Shown here piece by piece: positions 1 to 4,922 of a DNA stretch of 8,678 bases; the first letter of the stretch is position 1, and every line of letters starts with the position of its first letter. Source of the DNA: Opitutia bacterium UBA4654. Its GTDB lineage: Bacteria; Verrucomicrobiota; Verrucomicrobiia; Opitutales; Intestinicryptomonadaceae. The position numbers and the translations under genes were made by a program. Under the pieces are notes generated by a model. The model was not told the DNA's origin, did no database searches, and saw only the letters and a program-made list of their open reading frames with translations. Location of the stretch: the NCBI GenBank assembly GCA_002405555.1, contig DHMA01000030.1, positions 1-8,678 of the forward strand, given 5' to 3'.

Positions 1-433
1 CGTTCCACGGAATGTCGGAAATGAGCATTGCCGCCGACGCGCCGTTTACCATGAGAATGTCGGGCTCGTTAACCATGTCGGCGGAGAGGAGCAGACCGAT
101 AACCTGAACTTCGTTCATGAAGCCCTTGGGGAAGAGCGGGCGAAGCGGACGGTCGCAAAGGCGCGAAGTGAGGATTTCCTTTTCGCTCGGACGACCTTCG
201 CGCTTGAAGTAGCCGCCGGGGAATTTGCCCGCCGCCGAGAAAGTTTCGCGGTAGTCGACGGTAAGGGGGAAGAAGTCCTGCCCGTCGCGGAGCGCGCCTG
301 CGGCGGTCGCGTTGACGAGGAGCGTCGTTTCTCCCAAGCTGATTGTGACGGAACCGTTCGCCTGTTTTGCGATTGTTCCCGTCGAGATTGTTATGCCGAG
401 GTCTTTAACCTCTACGCTGTATTTCTGTTCCAT
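1..433 (-). CDS. pnp: Polyribonucleotide nucleotidyltransferase (PNPase), N-terminal 144 residues; runs off the left edge
   Basis: PNPase is a phosphorolytic 3'-to-5' exoribonuclease of mRNA decay and a component of many RNA degradosomes. Only the first RNase PH-like domain is present here. Translating the minus strand from the ATG at 433-431 gives MEQKYSVEVKDLGITIS, then the family's hallmark blocks: AGKFPGGYFKREGRPSEKE at residues 68-86 and RLCDRPLRPLFPKGF at residues 91-105. The frame stays open to position 1, so the gene is cut by the window and not broken. The start fits the usual PNPase N-terminus (a short strand, then the 'GxIAKQANGSV' region, residues 19-29). It lies 161 nt downstream of rpsO on the same strand, the order known from many bacteria. 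No canonical Shine-Dalgarno precedes it; the leader carries GAAAGATACA, as does that of rpsO. In E. coli PNPase represses its own mRNA through a processed leader hairpin, and the hairpins at 495-560 could play a similar role, which is inference. Confidence 0.97.
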   Translation of the reverse strand, partial: MEQKYSVEVKDLGITISTGTIAKQANGSVTISLGETTLLVNATAAGALRDGQDFFPLTVDYRETFSAAGKFPGGYFKREGRPSEKEILTSRLCDRPLRPLFPKGFMNEVQVIGLLLSADMVNEPDILMVNGASAAMLISDIPWN

Positions 434-435
434 TA

Positions 436-445
436 TGTATCTTTC
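436..445 (-). promoter_or_regulatory. Translation-initiation element of pnp (GAAAGATACA)
   Basis: On the minus strand GAAAGATACA lies 2 nt before the pnp ATG. The identical 10-mer lies 3 nt before the rpsO ATG. Its AAAG could pair with the CUUU at the extreme 3' end of 16S rRNA, but it is not a normal Shine-Dalgarno and its spacing is too close. It may be a conserved initiation context or part of a shared control element. Confidence 0.35.
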
Positions 446-494
446 GTATTATTGCCGCGAACGGGTCGGACGTTCAGAGTCGGCGGAGTTCAAA

Positions 495-560
495 ACGGGG
501 AAGCCCCCGAAAGGCGTTAAACAAAGACGGGGCAAGCGGTAGAAACGAACTTGCCCCGTC
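495..560 (-). terminator. Hairpin pair in the rpsO-pnp spacer: likely rpsO terminator and/or pnp leader processing site
   Basis: The arms at 526-536 (GACGGGGCAAG) and 550-560 (CTTGCCCCGTC) form a perfect 11-bp stem with a 13-nt loop. Read on the minus strand, the stem is followed by TTTGTTTAA. A second small stem (CGGGG at 496-500 with CCCCG at 505-509) is followed on the minus strand by TTTTG. Both lie between the rpsO stop and the pnp start. They could end part of the rpsO transcript, as the E. coli rpsO terminator does, or be a double-stranded site cut to control pnp. The U-tracts are imperfect, so read-through into pnp is likely. Confidence 0.65.
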
Positions 561-594
561 GGATAAAAAACTTAATTTGCAAAACCGCGCAACA

Positions 595-867
595 TTATTT
601 GCGGAGTTTGAGACGCTGGATTATGCTGTTGTAGCGTTCGAGCGAGTGCTTTTTGAGGTAGTCAAGAAGCTTTCTGCGGCGGCTCGTCATAGCGATAAGG
701 CCGCGGCGCGAGTGGAAGTCTTTCTTGTTTGTGGCAAGGTGCGCGGTGAGGTGCGCGATGCGCGCGCTCAGAATCGCGATTTGCACTTCGCAGGAGCCCG
801 TGTCTTTTTCGTCGAGACGGTATTCCTTGATTATCGACGCTTTGTCTACTGTATTGTGGTCTGACAT
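595..867 (-). CDS. rpsO: 30S ribosomal protein S15
   Basis: S15 is a primary 16S rRNA-binding protein of the small-subunit platform and forms a bridge to the large subunit. The 90-residue product matches the family's usual length (about 89). The core signature is clear: TGSCEVQIA at residues 23-31, then HLATNKKDFHSRRGL at 43-57 and RRRKLLDYLKK at 63-73. His43, Asp50 and Ser53 (numbered from Met1) correspond to the conserved rRNA-contacting residues. The usual proline of the 'TGSPE' motif is Cys26. The ATG at 867 gives the expected N-terminus MSDHNT. The gene is first in an rpsO-pnp pair, with no gene for about 320 nt upstream, so its promoter and any S15-binding leader should lie at 868-1140. 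Identification is secure; autoregulation by S15 is known in several bacteria and only presumed here. Confidence 0.98.
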   Translation of the reverse strand: MSDHNTVDKASIIKEYRLDEKDTGSCEVQIAILSARIAHLTAHLATNKKDFHSRRGLIAMTSRRRKLLDYLKKHSLERYNSIIQRLKLRK

Positions 868-870
868 ATT

Positions 871-880
871 TGTATCTTTC
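871..880 (-). promoter_or_regulatory. Translation-initiation element of rpsO (GAAAGATACA)
   Basis: On the minus strand GAAAGATACA lies 3 nt before the rpsO ATG and is identical to the element before pnp (436-445). The wider contexts differ, so the match is local and not a long duplication. No AGGAGG-like sequence is present in the 20 nt upstream. Confidence 0.35.
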
Positions 881-1144
881 TGTTGTTCGCAATTTTTTGG
901 GAGCTTACTGTCGAAGCCCGCGCCCGCGGCACGTCGCCGAAAAACGCCGTTGAACCCTTTGTTGGAGGGAATTGCGGAACGGTTTGCGATTTGACCAGCC
1001 CAAGCTCGACACTTTTAACAGAGAAAAAATCTCAATAAAAAGCCCGAACCACCAATCAAACGCGCCCCACTCTGACGCCAATTCTCAAACAGAATGTAGA
1101 TAAACTTCCGTCTGACAAGCTTTTTCTTTGAAAAAAAGACGCAA
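881..1144 (-). promoter_or_regulatory. Gene-free spacer upstream of rpsO: presumed promoter and leader
   Basis: No convincing reading frame, tRNA or other RNA gene is visible. As the only sequence upstream of rpsO it should hold that gene's promoter, but I could not find a good -35/-10 pair. A possible leader fold sits at 947-982: outer arms CCGTT (947-951) and AACGG (978-982) enclose CCCT and AGGG around a 7-nt loop. A short A-rich inverted repeat, GAGAAAAAATCTC, is at 1021-1033. These are weak signals. Confidence 0.3.
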
Positions 1145-1175
1145 AAAAAAGGAGCTTGGGAGAAGCTCCTTTTTT
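1145..1175 (-). terminator. Rho-independent terminator of the PEP-CTERM gene
   Basis: The arms at 1145-1157 (AAAAAAGGAGCTT) and 1163-1175 (AAGCTCCTTTTTT) are exact reverse complements around a 5-nt loop. On the minus strand the hairpin starts 14 nt after the stop codon of the gene at 1189-2052 and ends in a run of eight T. The structure is symmetric, so it could also work on the plus strand, but no plus-strand gene ends nearby. Confidence 0.92.
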
Positions 1176-1188
1176 CGGAAAATGCGTT

Positions 1189-2052
1189 TTAGCGTCTTCT
1201 GCGGTAGACCGCCAAGCCCAGCGCAATCGCGCCGAAAATCGCCGCCCATTCGGCGGGTTCGGGAATCGCAGTCGAAAGGTATTTGCCGCCTTCGGCGTCT
1301 ACAAGCTTCATCGCAAGAACATTGTCGTAGGCGTCGAGGAACGAGAATCTCTGCTTCTTCACCGTCGTGCCCTCGGTGTACGTTACGGTAAGAACGCCGT
1401 CTTCCGAAATGGAGTACGCGGTGTTAGAAGAGTCGGCAAGGAAAATGCTGTTCGAGACAAAGTCGTTCAAATAAACCACGGTCGGGTCGGCGGAATCGGA
1501 AACATTTGTGTGAACATACCAGTTGGAAACGGTAAGCACCGCTTCGGGGAAAATGGTCATAGTGGCGTTGGACGTTGTGCGAATGTCGAGAATGAAAGTC
1601 TGCGAGGCTCTCAACGTCAGGAGATTAGCCCCGCCCGCAAACGTGAGGTACGGGTTTGCGAGGGAGGACGCCGAAATTGCGTTCGCCTGAGCCAAATTAA
1701 ATTCTCCGTTGTCGGCAATGGTGATTTTGTTTGTGCGAATCTTAGCACCCGTATCGACTTGAAGATAGCCGCCGACTCTAATTACCTTGAAGTCTTTTTG
1801 CACGGAATTCATATCGACAAGAGCGCCATCGCTGACATACATCTCACCGCCGTATTTGATGTCCAAGGCGTACTGTACGCCGCTAATGCTCGAATCGAAA
1901 ATAAGCTTTGCGTTGGAGCCTATGACGTTGAGGGTTCCGCCGTTGTTTACGTTAACAACCTCCGTCTTGACGACTTCGGAAGTGATGTCTTCGGCAAAAG
2001 ACGCGCCCGCGAAAATCGCGGAGGCGGCGAGTAGGAGGGATATTTTTTTCAT
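1189..2052 (-). CDS. Secreted beta-helix protein with PEP-CTERM sorting signal
   Basis: This 287-residue protein has no identifiable enzymatic domain. Residues 1-20 are a textbook signal peptide (MKKISLLLAASAIFAGASFA, cleavage before Glu21). Residues 35-125 show an irregular Gly/Asn/Val pattern, with GGTLNV, GGEMYVSDGALV and GGYLQVDTGAKI about 30 residues apart, as in right-handed beta-helix passenger domains. Residues 140-240 stay strand-rich and polar with many Thr and Ser. The C-terminus has IPEP at 263-266, a hydrophobic stretch to Tyr283 and RRRR at 284-287. That is the tripartite PEP-CTERM signal recognised by exosortase-type transpeptidases, which process such proteins during export to the envelope or matrix. 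No exosortase gene lies in the window. The gene is monocistronic: it has its own terminator, a candidate promoter at 2099-2126, and no Shine-Dalgarno. A role in surface or matrix structure is inferred from the tail and fold only. Confidence 0.88.
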   Translation of the reverse strand: MKKISLLLAASAIFAGASFAEDITSEVVKTEVVNVNNGGTLNVIGSNAKLIFDSSISGVQYALDIKYGGEMYVSDGALVDMNSVQKDFKVIRVGGYLQVDTGAKIRTNKITIADNGEFNLAQANAISASSLANPYLTFAGGANLLTLRASQTFILDIRTTSNATMTIFPEAVLTVSNWYVHTNVSDSADPTVVYLNDFVSNSIFLADSSNTAYSISEDGVLTVTYTEGTTVKKQRFSFLDAYDNVLAMKLVDAEGGKYLSTAIPEPAEWAAIFGAIALGLAVYRRRR

Positions 2053-2076
2053 GTGTCTTATGTGTGTAGGTTAATT

Positions 2077-2092
2077 CGATTTTACAAAATCG
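2077..2092. promoter_or_regulatory. Perfect inverted repeat upstream of the PEP-CTERM gene (operator candidate)
   Basis: CGATTTT-AC-AAAATCG is a perfect 7-bp inverted repeat with a 2-nt centre. It lies 25 nt upstream of the ATG at 2052 and just downstream of a possible promoter (2099-2126), roughly where transcription would begin. The 2-nt centre is too short for a stable RNA hairpin loop, so a binding site for a dimeric DNA-binding protein is the better reading. The regulator is unknown. Confidence 0.4.
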
Positions 2093-2098
2093 GTACTA

Positions 2099-2126
2099 CA
2101 AATAGAAACGGAGTTCGAATTGTCAA
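2099..2126 (-). promoter_or_regulatory. Candidate sigma70-type promoter for the PEP-CTERM gene
   Basis: On the minus strand a perfect TTGACA (-35, 2126-2121) is followed after 16 nt by TATTTG (2104-2099), a weak -10. It lies about 50-75 nt before the start codon, in the 185-nt spacer after the dehydrogenase terminator. The -35 match is good and the -10 match is poor. Confidence 0.35.
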
Positions 2127-2173
2127 CTTTATTCCCCGCAAAAATCGCCGCAATCGCCGCAAAGCCCGCGCAC

Positions 2174-2199
2174 AAAAAAAGGGAGGCTTCCGCCCCCCC
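2174..2199 (-). terminator. Rho-independent terminator of the hydroxyacid dehydrogenase gene
   Basis: On the minus strand GGGGGGC, loop GGAA and GCCTCCC form a 7-bp stem with one G-T wobble and a GNRA-type tetraloop, followed by seven T. It begins 39 nt after the stop codon at 2238, which separates this gene's transcription from the PEP-CTERM gene downstream. Confidence 0.88.
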
Positions 2200-2237
2200 A
2201 TTCCGAATTGCACGTGTCCGACCGCGCCGTTCGGCGT

Positions 2238-3206
2238 CTACGGATTTACCACGTTTACGGGTTTTCCCGCAACCCACGCGGCAAGGTTGTCGCGCGCGAT
2301 TTTTATCAGACGCTTTCTGGCGGCGAACTTTGTCCACGCCGTGTGCGGCGTAATGCGGCAGTTGGGCGCGCCTATGAGCGGGTTCGACGACGGCGGCGGC
2401 TCTACCGACAGCACGTCAACGCCCGCCGCGCCGATTTTCCCGCTTTTGAGGGCGTCGGCGAGAGCCTGTTCGTCCACAAGCCCGCCGCGTCCCGTGTTTA
2501 TAATCCACGCGCCGTCCTTCATTTTTGCGATGTTTTCGGCGTTTATAATGCGGTCGGTGGAGGCGTTGAGCGGGCAGTTCAGGCTCACGATGTCGGACTT
2601 TCCGAAGATGTCGTCGAGGCTTGTGAACGTCGCGTTGGCGTCGGAATCGCCGACTTTAAGGCGCGGAGTGTAGGCGAGCGCGGACATGCCGAACGCCTTT
2701 GCAATCCGCGCGACGGCTTTCCCAATCGCGCCGTAGCCGATTATGCCGATTGTAAGCCCCGCAAGCTCGGTGAGGCTGCCGAGGCAGAAGAAAACGTCTT
2801 TCGAGCTTGTCCACTCGCCGCGGCAGACCGCCTGCGCGTGGAGTTCGGTCATTTCGGCGATGTTCAGAATGTGGGCGAAGACCGACTGCGCCACGCTGTC
2901 GGTGCTGTATGCGGGAATGTTCGTGATGTCTATGCCGCGCCCGCGGGCGGCTTTCAAATCGACGTTGTTGTAGCCCGTGGCGAGCACGCCGACGTATTTG
3001 AGGTTCGGCAGTTTTGCGAAATGCTCCGCGTTCAGAACAACCTTGTTGGTTAGCACGGCGTCGGCGTCGGCGCAGCGTTCGAGTACGAGCGCGGGCGGGG
3101 TTCTGTCGTAGGCGGAGACTTCGGCGATGTCTTCGAGGGAATGCCAGTCGAGGTCGTCGCGCACGCTTGTGAATCCGTCGAGAATTGCAATTTTTTTAAT
3201 TTTCAT
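2238..3206 (-). CDS. D-2-hydroxyacid dehydrogenase (glycerate dehydrogenase / hydroxypyruvate reductase type)
   Basis: The predicted reaction is NAD(P)H-dependent reduction of a 2-keto acid, probably hydroxypyruvate to D-glycerate, in the cytoplasm. The 322-residue product has the full family layout. The N-terminal substrate domain contains VLATGYNNVDLKAARGRGI (residues 73-91) and NIPAYSTDSVAQ (96-107). The Rossmann loop is GYGAIG at 157-162, and NTGRGGLVDE is at 237-246. The catalytic triad is Arg240, Glu269 and His288. 'LATGYN..D' and 'AYSTDSVAQ' point to the glycerate dehydrogenase branch rather than to SerA, and there is no C-terminal ACT domain. I chose the ATG at 3206 (MKIKKIAILDG). An in-frame ATG at 3227 would add seven atypical residues and overlaps an AT-rich promoter-like stretch. 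The gene has its own terminator and is divergent, 56 bp away, from a phosphoglycolate-phosphatase-like HAD gene, so the pair may share C2/C3 acid metabolism (inference). Exact substrate is unproven. Confidence 0.9.
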   Translation of the reverse strand: MKIKKIAILDGFTSVRDDLDWHSLEDIAEVSAYDRTPPALVLERCADADAVLTNKVVLNAEHFAKLPNLKYVGVLATGYNNVDLKAARGRGIDITNIPAYSTDSVAQSVFAHILNIAEMTELHAQAVCRGEWTSSKDVFFCLGSLTELAGLTIGIIGYGAIGKAVARIAKAFGMSALAYTPRLKVGDSDANATFTSLDDIFGKSDIVSLNCPLNASTDRIINAENIAKMKDGAWIINTGRGGLVDEQALADALKSGKIGAAGVDVLSVEPPPSSNPLIGAPNCRITPHTAWTKFAARKRLIKIARDNLAAWVAGKPVNVVNP

Positions 3207-3262
3207 ATCGCATTTGTTTTCGCGCATAATATAAGCAGAAGATTTGAATTTTTTGCAACAAA
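3207..3262. promoter_or_regulatory. Divergent promoter region between the dehydrogenase and HAD genes
   Basis: This 56-bp AT-rich spacer must drive both divergent genes. A central AT block holds TATAAG on the plus strand (3230-3235, five of six matches to a -10) and TATATT on the minus strand (3233-3228). No convincing -35 hexamer accompanies either, and neither gene has a Shine-Dalgarno. The overlap would make the two promoters compete. Confidence 0.35.
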
Positions 3263-3910
3263 ATGAAGTATAAATATGTAATTTGGGATTGGAACGGAAC
3301 GCTGCTCGACGACGCCGCGCTCAGCACCGACATCTTCAACAAAATGTGCCTGCACTTCGGAATCCCGACAATCACGCTCGACACCTATCGGCGCGAATTC
3401 AGATTTCCCGTAATCAAATTCTACGAGGAACACGGCTACGATTTCGACAAAATCGACTTCCAGAAAGTGGGGCATTTCTACGTTTCGGAGTACAACAAAA
3501 GACGCTTCAAGTGCAAGCTCCACAAGGGCGCGGAGGACGCCATGCGCGCGCTCAAAGACGCCGGTTGCAGCCAGAGCATACTCTCGGCGTACGAGCGCAA
3601 CTTTCTGCTGAAATGCGTGCTGCGCTTCGAGCTGGACAAATACCTCGACTGCGTGTACGGACTGGACAACGTTCTTGCGGGGTCGAAGATAGACTTGGGG
3701 AAATCGCTGATGGAAGAGCTTGGCGCAAAGCCCGAAGAAACGATTATCGTGGGCGATACCGACCACGACAAGGCGGTCGCCGACGCGCTCGGCGCGGACT
3801 GCGCCCTCGTGTCGGTGGGGCACATTTGCGGCGAGAACCTGCGCAAGATGGGCGCGCCCGTGTTCGACTCCCACGCGGAAGTGCTCGCCCACATTCTGTC
3901 GGCAAAATAA
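3263..3910 (+). CDS. HAD-superfamily hydrolase, phosphoglycolate phosphatase-like
   Basis: This is a 215-residue, probably cytoplasmic, phosphatase of the haloacid dehalogenase superfamily. Motif I is DWNGT at residues 9-13, with Asp9 as the expected nucleophile. A helical cap of about residues 17-85 follows. Motif II is Ser108 in ILSAYE, motif III is a lysine in GSKIDLGK (Lys142 or Lys147), and motif IV is GDTDHD at 164-169 with Asp165 and Asp169 for magnesium. Length and layout match the Gph-like branch. The second motif I residue is Asn11, where most HAD phosphatases have the acid/base Asp; 'WDWNGTLLDD' proteins are a recognisable subgroup as I recall, so this looks inherited. The ATG at 3263 starts directly before the motif I strand and cannot be moved far. 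It is divergent from the dehydrogenase and converges on the pentapeptide gene, with 47 bp between stop codons and no clear terminator. The substrate cannot be read from the sequence. Confidence 0.87.
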   Translation: MKYKYVIWDWNGTLLDDAALSTDIFNKMCLHFGIPTITLDTYRREFRFPVIKFYEEHGYDFDKIDFQKVGHFYVSEYNKRRFKCKLHKGAEDAMRALKDAGCSQSILSAYERNFLLKCVLRFELDKYLDCVYGLDNVLAGSKIDLGKSLMEELGAKPEETIIVGDTDHDKAVADALGADCALVSVGHICGENLRKMGAPVFDSHAEVLAHILSAK

Positions 3911-3957
3911 CGCCGAAAACGGAAACGCAACGACGCCCCGTCCCCGCTTTCCCGAAG

Positions 3958-4851
3958 CTACTTTCCGACGCCCAGTTTGCGGTCGAAATCGGCTTTCGAA
4001 ATGCCCGTGATTTTCTCGAACACGGCGTAGTCGAAATTCGGAAGTTGGAGGGTTTTTGCGATGTCGGCGGGCGCGGCGGACTCGAACGAATCGCGCGGAT
4101 TGGGCGAATTGAGCCACTTCGGCAGAACTACCAGAGAGGCCCTGAGGTTTTCCACGGGCTTGTCGAACATGTAAAGCGGGGCGTCTCGCGTGTTGAAAAA
4201 ACCCGCGTTGTAGCTGCCCAAATTCCATTTGCCCGAATTGCGGTTGCCAACGTTGAAGCTTCCCGAATTTGCGTTCCCCTTATTATAGTGTCCCGAATTG
4301 TAGCTGCCGACGTTGCCGTCGCCCGTGTTCGAGTGCCCCACGTTCAGGCTGCCGACGTTTGCGCTGCCGACGTTTTTGTCGCCGACGTTGTCGATGCCCG
4401 TGTTGTTGTCGCCCGTGTTGAAGTCGCCCGAATTGAGTTTGCCCGTGTTGCGCTTGCCCAAGTTGCGCTCGCCCGTGTTGAAAGAGCCGATGTTGCGTTC
4501 GCCCGTGTTATGCTCTCCCAAATTGAAATTTGCGTCGCGCAGAAGCGGCAGAAGCTCGTCGGTGGCGTCGCGCAGGAGGCGGATTCTGCGGCAGCAAATC
4601 TGGTCCTCGACGGCGTAGCGGCCCGAAGCGTCCGCGCCGTCTGTTTCGACCTCGTAAATCCTCGCGCCCTCCGAGTACCACATGTTCCAGTACTTCGACA
4701 CATAGTAGCCGTCGGACGACATTTTCGCGGAGTCGATTTCGGGAAGCCACGTCCCCGCGACGCCGTCCTTCGGCAGAAACGGAGTGTAGTCGAAAAGCGT
4801 GCACGGCGAAAGCCCTTTTCCGCCCAAAACCTTGTAATATTTGCCGTCCAT
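3958..4851 (-). CDS. N-x-G-x-x pentapeptide-repeat protein with conserved flanking domains
   Basis: This 297-residue protein of unknown function has three parts. Residues 1-106 begin MDGKYYKVLGGKG and include GTWLPEI (33-39), GARIYEVET (62-70) and RRIRLLRD (88-95); this resembles the leader domain of repeat proteins I recall from gut bacteria and phages. Residues 110-219 are 22 uninterrupted N-x-G-x-x repeats, the type known from mycobacterial PPE-MPTR proteins (Pentapeptide_2), not the A(D/N)Lxx Qnr/MfpA type; a beta-helical or solenoid fold is expected. The repeats run into GFFNTRDAPLYMFDKP (217-232), followed by a tail with ITGISKADFDRKLG (281-294), again resembling the ends of such gut proteins. 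No signal peptide or membrane helix is visible, so it is probably cytoplasmic. The start lacks a Shine-Dalgarno and has an A/T-rich leader. It is monocistronic and divergent from purB. A role in binding or structural mimicry is speculation. Confidence 0.82.
   Translation of the reverse strand: MDGKYYKVLGGKGLSPCTLFDYTPFLPKDGVAGTWLPEIDSAKMSSDGYYVSKYWNMWYSEGARIYEVETDGADASGRYAVEDQICCRRIRLLRDATDELLPLLRDANFNLGEHNTGERNIGSFNTGERNLGKRNTGKLNSGDFNTGDNNTGIDNVGDKNVGSANVGSLNVGHSNTGDGNVGSYNSGHYNKGNANSGSFNVGNRNSGKWNLGSYNAGFFNTRDAPLYMFDKPVENLRASLVVLPKWLNSPNPRDSFESAAPADIAKTLQLPNFDYAVFEKITGISKADFDRKLGVGK
4195..4524 (-). repeat. Tandem 15-bp coding repeat, 22 units, encoding N-x-G-x-x
   Basis: Exactly 22 units of 15 bp (330 bp) encode Asn at every fifth residue from 110 and Gly two residues later, with no indel. 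Residue 2 of the unit is mostly Thr, Val, Ser or Leu, and residues 4 and 5 vary freely (for example ER, SF, KR, DN, SY). Neighbouring units differ at many third positions and in their variable codons, so the array is selected at the protein level and not a fresh DNA expansion. Five-residue periodicity without slippage suggests that each face of a solenoid is needed. Confidence 0.93.
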
Positions 4852-4911
4852 AAAAAAGAATGGGGAAGTCTTTAAAAAAAAGCTTCAAAAGTCGAAATAA
4901 AAATCCATTAT

Positions 4912-4916
4912 AGGGA
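4912..4916 (+). promoter_or_regulatory. Ribosome binding site of purB (AGGGA)
   Basis: AGGGA ends 6 nt before the ATG at 4923, a reasonable but partial Shine-Dalgarno. It is the best such site ahead of a first gene in this window and supports the chosen purB start. The 71-bp spacer shared with the divergent pentapeptide gene is A-rich, and no promoter in it could be assigned with confidence. Confidence 0.55.
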
Positions 4917-4922
4917 ACGATT

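Noticed and set aside
881..1144. A tRNA-like segment around GGTTCAAC on the minus strand of the rpsO spacer
   Set aside because: The TTCAA is not flanked by a 5-bp T-stem, and no acceptor or anticodon stem could be found.
1156..2034. A 292-codon plus-strand frame opposite the PEP-CTERM gene
   Set aside because: The minus-strand frame has a signal peptide, a PEP-CTERM tail and its own terminator. The plus-strand frame starts inside that terminator.
3207..3227. Seven-residue N-terminal extension of the dehydrogenase from the ATG at 3227
   Set aside because: MRENKCD is unlike the family N-terminus, has no ribosome site and overlaps the AT-rich promoter block. MKIKKIAILDG at 3206 fits the family.
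4195..4524. Reading the 15-bp periodic array as a CRISPR or non-coding satellite
   Set aside because: The period is 15 bp with no spacers. Variation respects codons, and the array lies inside one open frame with conserved flanks.
4195..4524. Assigning quinolone resistance (Qnr/MfpA-like DNA mimicry) to the pentapeptide protein
   Set aside because: Those proteins use A(D/N)LxF-type repeats. This array is N-x-G-x-x with added end domains, so the function cannot be transferred.
3283..4875. A 530-codon open frame on the plus strand with valine/alanine/arginine-rich repeats
   Set aside because: It is out of frame with the HAD gene and antisense to the pentapeptide gene. Its repeats only mirror the 15-bp array, and its composition is unlike a real protein.
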